Positions 44,049-56,349 of a stretch of DNA of 64,000 nucleotides are shown here, one piece after another. The notes under the pieces were generated by a model. The model did no database searches. It had not been told where the DNA came from and saw only the letters and a list, made by a program, of their open reading frames with translations. This stretch comes from Balamuthia mandrillaris (lineage: Eukaryota; Discosea; Longamoebia; Balamuthiidae). Within the stretch, counting starts at the first letter, position 1, and each line of letters opens with the position of its first letter. The DNA lies in contig JAVKOQ010000047.1 in NCBI GenBank assembly GCA_031835245.1, positions 1-64,000 of the forward strand, given 5' to 3'. A program made the position numbers and the translations under genes.

Positions 44049-47000
44049 ATGACCAAGACGACACGAATTCAAAACCTTCCGGTGGTGAGTGTATTGTCCC
44101 GCGGAGACACAAAAATTATAATTATTTTGTTTGTCGTTTTCGTCTTCTCCTTTCTCTCTTCTCTGCTCGGTGCACCGGTGGTGGGACTCTATCGTTTGTC
44201 TGTAGCAAGGACCCGGAAAGGGAAGGGGAGTTTTGGGGAGTTACCACAGGGCAAAGAAAAGATGCACAGATTACCAAGGACAGAGGGGGTAGGGTTTCAC
44301 TCTCCCTATTCTTTTCCTTCTCTCTTTCTCTCAGAGATGAAAGGAAGAAAAAAAAAGCAGTTTCCTCCATAACGTCGTTACTGAAACGTTTGCCTCTCTC
44401 TTTTCCAGAGCGTGGACCGGTTCTTTGAAGGAAAGAACGTTTTCCTGACAGGATGCACCGGCTTCCTCGGCAAGATCGTTTTGGAAAAGCTGGTACGAGC
44501 ACTGCCCGGCATCAAGCGCGTGTTCGTCCTCATACGACCGAAGAAAGACAGCACCCCTGAACAACGGCTCCACTCTGAAGTGCTGCAGTCGCCTTTGTTC
44601 GGACCCTTGCGGGACCTCCTTGGGGAGGACTGGGACAGTTTCATCAGCAAAGTGGTGGCAGTGAAAGGAGACATCCTAGAAGAGGAGTTGGGCATGGACC
44701 CCCACATGATACAGCGGGTGCAGGAGGAAGTGACGGTGTTCATCCACTGCGCGGCCACCATCAGCTTCGACGAGCCGTTGCTGGACGCCATCAACCAAAA
44801 CGTCATCGGAACACTGCGCGTGTTGAAGCTCGCCAAGAGCTGCCGACGCGTGGACGTCTTCAACCACGTCTCCACGGCCTATGTCAACAGCGACCGGTCG
44901 GGCTTCATAGAGGAGAAGATCTATCCGCTGCCCTTTGACCCGGAGCAAATGGTGGAAAACATCCTGAGCCTGTCTCCACAACAGGCCGAGAAGCAAACCA
45001 AGAAGCTGCTGGGCCGTCATCCCAATACCTATACCTTCACCAAGAGTCTCTGCGAGAACATCCTCCGCAACAAGCGCGGCAACATCCCTTTCGTCATATG
45101 CCGTCCCTCCATCATAACAGGCAGCTACAAGGACCCCATTCCGGGATGGATCGACACATTCGCAGCGGCCGGTGGCCTCTACGCTGCCTGCGGCTTCGGA
45201 CTCCTCCGCTTCTTGCCCGGTAACTACGAGAACGTGACGGATCAGGTGCCCGCCGACTTTGTGTCCAACTGCATCCTAGTGAGCTGCGCTCTTTGTGCCA
45301 ACAAGAACAAGCTTTCCATCTTCCACGTAGGCACAAGCCATCGGCAACCGCTGCGCTGGTCCACCGTGAAGAAGAACTTACTGCCATACTACCTCATGAA
45401 CCCGCCTAAGCGCAGCATGGGCAAACCCAGCTTCCAGTTCATCACGGGACCGTACCCCATGTATGAGATGCACTATCTCTTCCGGTGGATTCTGCCTGTT
45501 ACCCTCTACTCTGCCTTTGCCAAGACCGTCGGTCATCCGACCCACCTCAAGCAGGCCAAGCTCCTTCAACGCCTGGAGCGTAGGCTCTCCAGATTCACGG
45601 AGACCTTTCGCCACTTTGTGGAGAACGAGTGGGTGTTTGCCGTCAACAACTCAGACCAGCTGCTGGCCCAGATGACTCCCGCTGAGAAGGCTCACTACGA
45701 CTTTGACTCCGCGAAGCTGGACTGGACCGACTATCTCCTGAAGTACTGCTACGGCCTGCGAACCTTTACCATGAAAGAAAAAGGCTTGAAGCCACCCACC
45801 TCCGCTGACTACGTCTACACACTTCCCCTCCAGCTCCACCGGAGGCCCTTCTCCGACCTCACTTTCGCCTTCAAGAATCAACTGGTCATCAACAACAGGA
45901 ACGTACGCAGAACAGGGGAAGAGCTCAAGACTATCGTATTTCATTCCAAGCGAGTACAAGAGGCCATCCTTAAGGAATCCCTTGACACCAAGAAGCCCTT
46001 GGAGAAGGTCCAGAGCCGAGCGCGAGAGATCTTGGACACTATGGGGGCGGAGGCGTCTCCTGCCATCATGCGCAGCTTAGGATGGGCCTTCAGAAAGATT
46101 TACCGCAGGCTATATTCAGGAGTGGTCATCAATGAGATTGGAATGGAGGGAGCTAAGAAGCTCTTTGCACAGAAGGGGCCTATGGTTTTGATTCCCACGC
46201 ATCGTAGTTACATCGACTTTTTGATTGTGTCCTACCTGTTTTACTCCTTTGATCTTCCGGTGCCCCACATTGCTGCTGGTGATGACTTTTTGAATGTTAC
46301 TATCGTCAACTGGCTATTCCGTCACTCTGGTATGCACACTTATTGTGTCCTCTCCTTTCTTCTTTTATTTTAAAAAGGCTCATATCGGTCGATTTTAGGT
46401 GCATTCTTTATGCGAAGGACGTTTGGAGGGGACGAACTCTACAGAGCTATCTTTACCGCCTATACCCAACGGTTGTTATTGGATGGTTTTCCCATCGAGT
46501 TCTTTATTGAAGGCACCCGTAGCCGGAGTGGCAAGATGCTTCAACCAAAACTTGGCCTTCTCTCTATCATCACTGACACCTTCTTTGATGGTGTCGCTCA
46601 CACTTCGCCCCAATCTCCTGGTAACAAGAAAGGAACGAGAAACATGGTTGAAGACCAAGGCCCCGAAGTGCTTACCGACATACACTTCATCCCCATCTCC
46701 ATTAGTTACGAGAAAGTGGTAGAGGAACATGCCCACGTAAAAGAAATGATGGGAGAAGGAAAGAAGAAGCCCACCCTATCGGGCTTGCTTGCTGCTGCTC
46801 GCTGGGTACTAACTGCCGATTTCGGTAGGATCAACGTTCAGTTCGGCACCCCCATTTCTCTGGAGCAGTTCTCTCGCGACTTCTTGACGGCCCCACAGCC
46901 TGCTGACCTTTCTCAAAACTCGCTCTTGTCTTCAACCACCTCCTCTGCCCTTACAACCTACATACCCTCATCCTCTTCCTCCGGAGCGTTTACCCCACCA

Positions 47001-48172
47001 GTACCTCCCTCTCTCTACCGTTCTTTCACGGCTCGTGCTGTGGCTCAAAAAGGAGCGGTGGATCAAGTGGTCAAACAGACAGAAAAGAGGAACGAAGAGA
47101 TCGTGAAGGAAGCTAACAGAGGAAGCAACGTGTTGGTTGGCGTCAGAGCAGAACACCAGCTCACAGCAGAGGTTAGGAGGAAGATTGTGTTGGAGCTGGC
47201 GTACAAGGTGTGCCGCGAGCTTAACAAAAACAATGTTTGCATGTCCACTGGCATCATCGCCGCCTTGATTTTGGCCCATCGTAATGGTATCAGTCTCGAT
47301 GAGCTAACCGAACGGTATCCTCTTCCTCTCTCATTTGTTTTTCCTTCTGTTCTTGTATCGATCTAACTGTATAACTATATTCAGTTATGATTGGCTGAGA
47401 AACGTAATTCAAGAACAAGGCGGTTGGGTGGATCCTGTCTTCCATCCTACTAACTTTGTGGTGCAACGTGCTCTCAAATTACTTAGCCCCCTTGTCCAAC
47501 AAAGAAACGAGAGAGTTGAAGCCTCCACCCCTACCTTCGAGGCACAACGGCACTGGATTCATTTGGGTTAGTCTTCTTTTGCCCATCTTTGCTACTCACC
47601 AATCCTTTTATTAACACCTTTCTCCCTCATTATATTTGGTAACCAGGATTCTATCGTAACCAGCTATTACACTTATTTAAGGATGAAGGAGTGGTATGTT
47701 TGGCATTGGCTAGTTTTGGCAACGAGCAAACCATGACCAACGTCGATGAAGGCGGCAAATTCGAGAATCCACCTGGCGTTAGCCTCAACGACTTGATGCA
47801 CAGCATCGAACGCTTGCATCAGCTCTTCCAATTTGAATTCATCCCGAATGAAGTTCAGGTATGTTCTCTTTTGTTTAATCTTGTCATTTGGTAGTGCATA
47901 AAACTTATGAAATGCAAAACAAAAAAATAAATAGGATTATTTATCAGTCATATCAGCATTGAATGAGAAGAAAGTTTTAACCATCCAAAAAGAGAAAGGA
48001 GAGGAGGCAGATGAGAGCAAGTGGAGGATATTTGTGCCACCCAGTGGAGAGCATCATTATTCTTTCATTTGTTCCCTGTTCTGGCCTTTTGTGGACAGCT
48101 ACTGGCTGTTCTCTCTCAGTCTGTTCTCAGCTTTGCCCGACCGAACGTTGGCCGAAGAGCAGCTCATTGGTA

Positions 48173-48205
<33 letters not shown>

Positions 48206-48577
48206 CCTTCCTCTCTCCTCCCTTCCTCCTTTCAATGGACATTCTAACCAACACAATCTTCAGAGAGAGCACAGTGGTTCGGTGACCGCCTTTACAAGGA
48301 TGGGACGCTGCATTTCTTCGAGAGCAACAACAAGGAGGTGCTGAAGAATGCAGTATACGTGTTCCAGGAGTGGAAGGTCATAGAAAGAGCAGGAGCGCGG
48401 GCTGGCAGCCATCCTTCTCTTATGGTCCGCCTCGCGCCGCAGTATCGCAGCGAAAAGAAGCTGGAGGAGCTTTCCGAGTTGCTGTTCAAGTACAGGAAGC
48501 GCAGCAGCCTGAGCGGCGGCGTTACCGGCTTCCGAAGGAAGATGATAACCGAGTTTCCCGTTCTGGCCAGGTTTTGA
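44049..48577 (+). CDS. FARAT: Fatty acyl-CoA reductase / DHAP acyltransferase fusion (ether-lipid synthesis)
   Basis: Exons 44049-44084, 44409-46329, 46399-47314, 47385-47566, 47647-47858, 47935-48169 and 48264-48577 give 1271 residues. The N-terminal half is a fatty acyl-CoA reductase: VFLTGCTGFLGK cofactor loop near residue 24, the YTFTK active-site Tyr/Lys and the FAR_C region. The C-terminal half is a GNPAT/PlsB acyltransferase with HRSYID near 609, FIEGTRSRSGK near 690 and IPISISYEK. The two enzymes supply the fatty alcohol and acyl-DHAP for ether phospholipids, normally in peroxisomes. A similar fusion is known in Dictyostelium. No SKL-type C-terminus is visible (ends LARF). Confidence 0.94.
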
Positions 48578-48792
48578 TCTTCATCACCACCTTTTCCTCC
48601 CCTCTTTTTTTATCCCCTCCCCTCCTTCCGCAAGAGTTTCTGTTATTAAAAGACAAGACGACACGATAGTACGGCTAATATAGGCTCTTCTCCCCTTATT
48701 TGTCGCTGTGTGCGTCTTTTGGGTTGGTTTGTTGTTTTTTTGACGAAGGGGGCACCAAGAAGGCGGTGTTGGAGGCGAGAAGATAGAAGAGG

Positions 48793-50671
48793 ATGTCGCA
48801 TGTTGATAAGAAGAGGGCTTCTCAATCTGTTGGATTCCGTCTCTCGGCGGAAGTTAGGCTGGAAGACCTCGCCAAAACGTCATCTTCAAACGATCAGCAG
48901 CCAGACAAGGATCACACCACGGGCGAGAGAAAGAAGAGCAGCAGACACCACCACACCAGCGGACGGTCCGTTAAAGGTTCTGAGGATGGAGTCGGTGAGA
49001 AGTCAAGTACTTCTTCTGCTTCACGTTCCAGCAGAACTTCGGACGATGGAGTGGAGAGGCCAGGTTCTTCTTCGCGTTCGCACAAAAGCGCTGATGACGG
49101 AGGAGGTGAGAGGCCTCATCCTTCCACCTCAATAAGTGAACCTAGCGCTGCGGAACGATCAGGAGAAGGACATCGCAGCAGAAGGAGCCATAAACGAACG
49201 GCCTCAAGCTCCCACACTTCCTCCTCCCAACTCTCGAAAGATAGGAGCAGACGGGACCGAGACAAAGATAAAGAAAAAGACAAAGAGAGAGATGGGCACG
49301 ACAGCCGAAGAAAGGACAGAGGCAAGGACAGCTCCCAGAGACGCGAGGACGGAGAGAGCAAAGGAGAACAGAGGAAATCATCGCGCGACAAGTCCGACCG
49401 CAAAAGCTTGGCTGCAGCTCTCCCTCTGGGAGCAGTGTTGGAAGAAAACGAAAAGAGCCTCTCCTCTGGCTCCTCTCAGTCAGCCAGCTCCCCAAGAAAA
49501 CACAGATACGGAAGCCAACGGGACAGGGGACAATCGGTGGGCTCTACCACTCCCCGCAAGGAGCGGCCCTCTGCCATGTCTTTGTTTGGAGACATCACCA
49601 AACAGGACCAGGCCAAGGTGGAGGAGCTTTCAGCTTCTGGATCGCCCAAAGCAGGCGGCTCTACATCATCCACCACGCGAACAACTCCTCGTCTCAGTTC
49701 TCGCGGGAGCAGCAGCGCCGATCTTCTGGCCGAAAACAGCGACAAGAGTCCCAAGACCTCGCCAAAAACATCAGCAACAGCAGCAACTCAAGAGTCAGTC
49801 GAGTCGCCGTTGCTCTCCCGACTGAAGAGGACTCGTTCACAGTCAGCATTGATTGGAGAAAAGATGCGCTCCCTTCGTTTCCATCGAAAGAAAACCGATC
49901 CCGCTTCGGCCACCGCGACCGCCCCAACCGCTTCTTCGCCTCCCACTCCTCAAAGAGAGGCCTCCAGCGAATTGTCCTCTCCCGTGGCCCCTTCACGACC
50001 ACCAATGGCAAGAACAGGCTCCAGCCTCTCCTTGAAGCGGGGTGGCACCCTGCGAGGAAAGGACCTTTTCGCTGGAGGTAGCGAGAAGGGCATCACAGAA
50101 GAGAAGGTGCCGGTGCGTGCGGCCACGCTTCGGCGAAGCAGGTCCACATTTGGCACGACATCTCTTTTGACCATTGACAAAGAGGAGAGCCGACGTTCCT
50201 TCGTCATTCACGAGAGCAGCTCCTCGCCCAAGACGACGGAGCCCGAAGAGAAGCCCCCGCAAAGCAGCTCTTCAGAGTCTGGCATGAAAGGAGGAACGCC
50301 TGCGGCTCTGCCATCCTCGTCGTCAGCAGCGACGCTCAAACAAACCAGCTCTGAAGACCTTCAAAAGTCACTGGCAGAGGTGGCTTCCTCCCCCACCCAC
50401 CCCAAAGAGGAAGTTAGGGACCTGGCCTTCCTGCAATCCCAGTACTGTCCTTCCCTCCCCCTCTCTCCTCTCGTTCATCGCGCTCATTCTTCCATCCAAC
50501 ATTCTCTTCAGCTCTCCAAGTGAATTGTGTGCTCTGCTCCAAAACCTGTTGGACGGATGGCAGGGCAGAGAAGCCAGTTTATCAGGGAAGGAACAACAAG
50601 ATATCTGTTCAGCCATTCAGGAATGCATGGTCACCCTCAAACAAGCCACCCTCTCCCTTCAAGCATGTTAA
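48793..50671 (+). CDS. Ser/Lys/Arg-rich, largely disordered protein
   Basis: Exons 48793-50441 and 50512-50671 give 602 residues. The first 540 are low complexity: Ser, Lys, Arg, Asp/Glu and His runs with repeated SS-R-S and DDG motifs. The end (SPSELCALLQNLLDGW onward, about 55 residues) is the only part that looks folded and helical. No known domain is recognised. A cytoskeletal or nuclear scaffold role is possible but not supported. Confidence 0.7.
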
Positions 50672-50950
50672 CAGCAGGCGAAAGGGGGAGCTCCCCCTTG
50701 CCTCCAGCATTTATGTATTATGTGAACAAAAAAATGAACAGCAAAAAGAAGGAATAGAAAACGACACCAAATTGAGCAGTGCACCACCCACCACAGAACA
50801 ACAAAACGAGCAGAGAAGAAGTAGCAAAGAAGTAGCAGAGGCAGTAGAAGGCCAGAGGTAGTGGAAGGGATCGACAAGGAGCAAACCCTCTGGAGAGAAA
50901 AGGCCTGGTTTGGCTTTTTAGCCCTGTTCTCTCTCTTTTCATCACGCAGG

Positions 50951-51328
50951 ATGGCGGAAGAGCAAAGAGAAGACCAGCTGGTGCAAAAGATATTGGAGTT
51001 TGTGGGGATCAGCCAGGCCACAGAGGGGGAAGCTTTGGAATATCTGCAGCGCCACAGGAACGACTTGGAAGGCGCCGTGGCCGCTTACTTCAATGATAAA
51101 GAGCAACGACGGAGAGGGCCTTCCCCTCGTGGTGGCGGCGGAGGTGGCGGCGGCTTGACTGCTCACAACGCTAGGAACACAACGTCCAGCAGCCGCGGTA
51201 GTTCCAAACCTCTTCCTGCCGCGCGCAATAACTATTCCTCTGGGCCACCCATCACTGTCAGGGTTTGTTCTTTTTTTTGTTCCTTCCCTCCTACAAGGCA
51301 GAGACAGAGAGGAAACAATGAGAGCACA

Positions 51329-51380
<52 letters not shown>

Positions 51381-52240
51381 GTATCAATGAGACAAAGAGG
51401 AAGAGAGAGAGAGAAGTACTTTTACCACTCAATTGAACCGGCATTCTCTATTAGCTATTCCTCGAGCATAACATGCGAGAATGGAAGCGAGTGGACTTGG
51501 TGGATGTGGAGCACCCTACCGTTGAACATGAGAAAGGCAGCATTGCCTCCTTGAAAGAGCTATGCGGCCGTCTGATCGTGGCAGAGACCGTAACAACCGA
51601 TCGTCTCGTACACGAGCTGCGTGGCAAAGGCAAAAGCAAGAAAGCAGCAGCGGCGGTGACGGCTGGAGGCGCTCCCGCTTCCCTTCACAAGAAAAAGAAA
51701 AATGGAGGAGGAGAGAAGAAGAGGGAGGCACAGAAGAGCTCTGATAGAAGAAAAACGGAACGAGAGGAGCTCCCGCCTCCTCTTTCTGCTGTTGGACCAT
51801 CCAGTTCCACTGGGTTAAAGAACAAGGAGGACGAGGATGATGACGACGAAGGAGAGGAAGAGAGTGGTGTAAAGGATTGGTCCAGAGCGCATGCACCCCT
51901 TATAACAGAGTTCGATGTGCTGAAGGATTCGTTGCCCCTCGATCTCTGCCAATACCTTCAATATCTGCGTAAGTGCCGGCCTCGGGCACAGCAATGTCGG
52001 TTTGGCCAGGATGCAACCTTGTATGACGTTGGCGTACGTAGAGCAATCTTACCTCTTCCTAGTTTTATTAATTATGCTAACCCTTCACATTCTGTGATGT
52101 GTAGGTATGGGCTTCGCTCAACTTTGGCATTCCATTGCACCGAATGCGGTTTTGGGCATTTGTAAAACGTCGCAATAGAACAACCCGACCTGCATTTCCG
52201 TTTGAGCCATCCAAGTTTACACAACGTATCCCTCTTCTTG

Positions 52241-52273
<33 letters not shown>

Positions 52274-53650
52274 ACCTCTCTCCCTTACTCTCTCTTTCTC
52301 TCTCTCCCTCTCCCCTCTCGAACTTATTTGCTTTTTGTTGTCTCGCTTTTTGGTTGACGCACAGCGATACAAAGCCTACTGCAACATAAGAGATCAACCG
52401 TTTTGAATTTATTTTTGGAAGAATCAACAGCTCCAAAGGTTAGCCATACACAAGAGTATTTAACCTTCGCCACTATTGAAGCTGCTTGGCAACCATCTGC
52501 TGTTGGTACGTAGTCTTTTATTGTACTTAAACAATGATCAGCAAGAGAAGGATGAAAAGCGAGGGATCTTTCTTGTGATATTAATAGGGCTTTTAATTTG
52601 GCAACAGTTCCCCATCCAAGTGGTAGCAACGACACAAAAGCGCACACTCCTCTCTTTCCTGTACATAACCCTGAGGAAGACGCTTTGATCTTTTTCAAAT
52701 ACTACGACCCATCCACTGAGACATTAACGTATGCTCTCTGTTCTGTCTTTTTTTTTGTCCTATTGCTTACTCTGATGAAAAATAGTTACATATGCCACTT
52801 GTATGTGCATCTCGACCAACAGATAGAGAACGTTGTGCCTCTTCTCAATGAGAAGATGGGCTTCTCCAACGATTTGTCTTTATTGCTATTTGAGGTACAT
52901 CATCCGGCATACCGGTTTTTTTTTGAATTACTTTCTTTTACATTAACATGCTCGGGTCGCTCTCTGTCCAGGAAATCAACGAAGTGATGATCGATCCACT
53001 GAGCGCTTCAGACACATTCAGGAAAGCTGAGCTTTCCAATGGAGATTGCATCACGTTTCAACTCTGTCCCTCTGAGTTGCGTCTCGTTCTCTTCTCTTCG
53101 CTGTGCTCTCTTTCCCTTTCTCTCGCTCTCTCTCTCCCTCTCTCTCACTGTCGCTCACTCTCTGATCACTTCATTTTTTGTTTCTCACCAACAAACCTAA
53201 AACCAACAGAGGAAGCACGTGCCGATGGGCTTTAGCAACAGACTATTATCAATATTTGTTGCGGTGGATGCGGGTTAGTTTCCGCACAGCAGTTGCCCCT
53301 TACGAGGAGGTTTGTTGCCTTCTCATTGAGAAGACTGCTACATACGAGCAGATTCTTGGCCAGCTGGCCACCTTCTTATGCCTAGACATGTCCGACATCC
53401 ATTTGCTTTCTCTCTATGAACACAATGGGTAACTTTTCTCCTGCTTTTCTTTATTCATTTATCTCTCTCTCTCTCTCTCTCTCTCTCATCGTTTACACAT
53501 GCAACGAACAGGCCACATGGACGACCCGCACCAAAAGCGATAGCACCTGATGACACATGGGTGGCCAGCAGGTTACTGCGCCCAACGGGCCCTCAATACC
53601 AACACTCTTCCAGCAATCTTACTCTCTACTTCTCTTTCTGCGAATTGTAG
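50951..53650 (+). CDS. UBA-domain protein with USP7-type C-terminal ubiquitin-like domains, no protease domain
   Basis: Nine exons: 50951-51262, 51455-52027, 52105-52225, 52365-52505, 52608-52728, 52786-52894, 52972-53075, 53210-53428 and 53512-53650. They give 612 residues. An N-terminal UBA-like helix bundle (about 5-50) and a Gly/Ser linker precede an unknown central part. From about residue 300 the order follows the USP7 C-terminus: RFWAFVKRRNRTTRPA, VLNLFLEES, ALIFFKYYDPSTETLTY, ICHLYV, a GDCITFQ strand, then a USP7_C2-like region. The USP catalytic Cys and His boxes are absent in every frame of the gene. It may bind USP7 clients or ubiquitin without cleaving it. Confidence 0.75.
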
Positions 53651-53864
53651 AAAGTGTACCCCGCCCGTCTTTGTGCTTTCTTGGTTTTAGTTTTTTGTTC
53701 AAGTGTGCACTTGTATGGTTTTTTTTTGTGTATTTGTTTATAGCTTCAAATGCAAACAAACTTCCCTCTGCCTTCTGCCTTGTGCGGCCAACGAACCCCC
53801 AAAATACAAAAAAAACAAAAAAACAAAAGACGATAAGTATCTTATAGAAAAGAAGGAAAGGACG

Positions 53865-54393
53865 ATGCGCGTCGTTTGGAGGTGTTACAATGGAAGGCAG
53901 AGCGCTGCGCGCTTCACGGCCACTTTCGAAGGAACAGGCGCTTTCTGTTCTGTCGGTCAGCAGCACCGCACCACCGCGGCCAATACGGCAACCTTGCGGG
54001 AGGGACGTGCGTCGCTCTTTGCGTCCGCGCCTTCTCTCCCCCCTTGCCGACCGGGCTGGTGGGGCAACTGCTGCCCGTTGCAACAGCAGCGGCATCAACA
54101 CCGTGCTACCAAAAGGGAGGTAGTAGAACAGAAGGAGGATGAGGAGAAGGGAGAAGAAGAACAAAAAGAAGAAGAAGAAGAAGAAGAAGAAGAAGAAGAA
54201 GAAGAAGAAGAAGAAGAAGAAGAAGAAGAAGAACAAGAAGAAGAAAATAAGAAAGCGCAAGCGGTAGATTGCGTTTTCTCGCGGACAAAACAGCTAGTAG
54301 AGAGCGAGCTGGAAGAAAAATTTGTGTTGGGAAGCGGGCGGGGTGGCCAAAACCTACACAAGACCGCCAATTGTGTCTTTCTCAGACACGTAT

Positions 54394-54434
<41 letters not shown>

Positions 54435-54503
54435 CCCACTCACTTCTTGCCTATTATGTACAGATACCAACAGGGTTGATAGTGAAGGTAATGCGCAAGT
54501 GGC

Positions 54504-54547
<44 letters not shown>

Positions 54548-54818
54548 TCTCTCCTCATAACGCATCCCGAAAAACTGATCCGCGAAAACTTCTTCCTGTG
54601 TTCAGTGTCACAAGACGCGTTCCCAAGAACAGAACCGCAAAGTAGCGCGCAAGTACATGATGGAAAAGCTGCGGCAGCTGTATTTTCCAGCGGAGAGCAA
54701 AAAGCTGAGAAGACAAGAGCTGATTAGGCGAAGAAAGCAGCGTAAGCTGCGACGTTTGTCCTCTCCCTCCGGCCTGGTTGCCGCTGCCCTTCCTCCCTCT
54801 TCCGCCGCCAACGGATGA
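53865..54818 (+). CDS. MTRFR: Mitochondrial translation release factor in rescue (GGQ domain)
   Basis: Exons 53865-54389, 54464-54487 and 54606-54818 give 253 residues. The GGQ peptidyl-hydrolase motif sits in FVLGSGRGGQNLHKTANCV, followed by IPTGLIVKCHKTRSQEQNRK, the MTRFR/ICT1-type pattern, and a basic tail. The N-terminus is Arg/Ser/Ala-rich, a likely mitochondrial presequence, and is followed by an acidic run of about 27 Glu from a (GAA)n tract (about 54167-54245). The middle exon has only 24 bp. The family hydrolyses peptidyl-tRNA on stalled mitoribosomes. Confidence 0.88.
54167..54246 (+). repeat. (GAA)n microsatellite in coding sequence
   Basis: Encodes the poly-Glu run of the MTRFR-like protein; it could equally be a polymorphic or expanded site. 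Confidence 0.9.
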
Positions 54819-54960
54819 CCTCTTCGCCACCAAGCCTTCCTTTTAGTCGAGAGGAATTCGGAAATGAATTAAAGTTGAATTCCTCAGCATCGCTGAACGA
54901 GAGACTTTAGGAGAAGAAGTTCACCACCACAAAGCAACAACAACAAAGGGCGAGCTCGTG

Positions 54961-56349
54961 ATGGTGGTTGACTCTCAACAACAACGAAGTTCAAAGTGGA
55001 GCGCGAGGATATGGAGGAAAAAAAGGAGGGGAGGAAGCAACAACAACGAGGAAGGGGTATGGCCGGAGGGTATTCCATGGGAAACACGCACACGGATAGC
55101 CCCAAAGCAAAACCTGTGGTTATTCCTGGGGGTATGCTTACCGACCGTCATTAACCTTCTCTTCCTGTGTTTGATGGGCGCAACTTTGGTGGTGGCCTAC
55201 GACCGAGCATTCGGCGCCATCGTCTTCGTACTGCTGTTCGGCGGCTACGCATTGGCTTGGTTGGTGCTTTACGCGGTGGGCGGGTGCTGGTTGTGGAGTA
55301 AGAAGGAGAAGCTGAGGCCAGCCGTTCTCTCAGCCTGCACGGCCTGCTTTCTGGCCACGTTGACCGCCTTCGTGCTGCTCTCGATATGGATGCCGCTCTC
55401 CAACCTCAATCATGTGCGGATCGAGAGCTTCGACTGGGTGGATCCTCTCAACGCTGGCTCTTTGGGTGGAGAGGAGCAAGAGACCAGTCGCTTTGTCTTT
55501 GTCTTTGGGGAGGACGCCACCTTGCCACCCCTCTCCGAGGGGATCTATGGTGAAAAAGTCATCACGGAAACTGCCAACGCTCCGCAGTATATCTACTATT
55601 GCGTCTATCCTATAACGGCGGCCACTTCTGATCCTTCTTCTTCCAACTCTTCTTCTCCTTCTTATACCTACATCAACTCATCACGAGCATTGAGTGTGAA
55701 CATTGATGCAGCCATCGCCTGTCAGTTTCGCCCTTCTTCCTCTTCTTCCGCTGTTGCCTCGTGCGAGCATGAGGTCTATTCCAGCAGCGCCAGCAGATGC
55801 TTCCGTAACGTTCGCAAAGTGTTGGACTCATCCTCTACATCCACTTCACCCTTGAAAGGGATGGTGGGACTTCGGGCAGATATGTATTATAGAAACCATC
55901 TGCTGGACAAGAGCGAGTTCGAGCTAGTGGTGGAGCGGTTGCGAGAGGCGGTTAACAACCAAGTTGGCGGGCGGATGGAAGAAGACGTGACGCTTCTCAC
56001 CCTCTTCCAGGATGGGGAGCAGTTCGAGGAGGAGAGGGATAGAGCTAGCAAGGACTTTGCCATCGGGGTTGGCTTGCTGACGGCTCTGCTGGCAAGCTGC
56101 TTCCTAGGGGCTGCAGTCGGGTTTGCCTGGTGGATGCGCAGCCATCACGTTCGCGTCCATCGGCGAACGGCTCAGGAGATGAAGGAACTGGGCAGGCAGC
56201 TAAAGGAGCAAACCCTTCAGAGGTTGTGGCAGCTGCGGGCTAACGATGGCGAGAGCAAGGGCGGCGCCCCCTCCTTCCTCTCCCTGCTGCCAGCCGAGGT
56301 GTTGGGTTTGGTGGAGCAGATGGTCACCCACAACACCCCGTCCGATTAG
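54961..56349 (+). CDS. Predicted multi-pass membrane protein of unknown family
   Basis: Single-exon gene, 463 residues. Four hydrophobic stretches are visible: three in the N-terminal third (VINLLFLCLMGATLVVAYD, IVFVLLFGGYALAWLVLYAV, ACFLATLTAFVLLSIWM) and one near residue 370 (FAIGVGLLTALLASCFLGAA). A Ser-rich, N-glycosylation-prone loop with cysteines lies between helices 3 and 4, probably lumenal or extracellular. The C-terminal tail is helical and charged. The overall plan is tetraspanin-like, but the CCG signature is not seen. No family recognised. Confidence 0.75.
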   Translation: MVVDSQQQRSSKWSARIWRKKRRGGSNNNEEGVWPEGIPWETRTRIAPKQNLWLFLGVCLPTVINLLFLCLMGATLVVAYDRAFGAIVFVLLFGGYALAWLVLYAVGGCWLWSKKEKLRPAVLSACTACFLATLTAFVLLSIWMPLSNLNHVRIESFDWVDPLNAGSLGGEEQETSRFVFVFGEDATLPPLSEGIYGEKVITETANAPQYIYYCVYPITAATSDPSSSNSSSPSYTYINSSRALSVNIDAAIACQFRPSSSSSAVASCEHEVYSSSASRCFRNVRKVLDSSSTSTSPLKGMVGLRADMYYRNHLLDKSEFELVVERLREAVNNQVGGRMEEDVTLLTLFQDGEQFEEERDRASKDFAIGVGLLTALLASCFLGAAVGFAWWMRSHHVRVHRRTAQEMKELGRQLKEQTLQRLWQLRANDGESKGGAPSFLSLLPAEVLGLVEQMVTHNTPSD

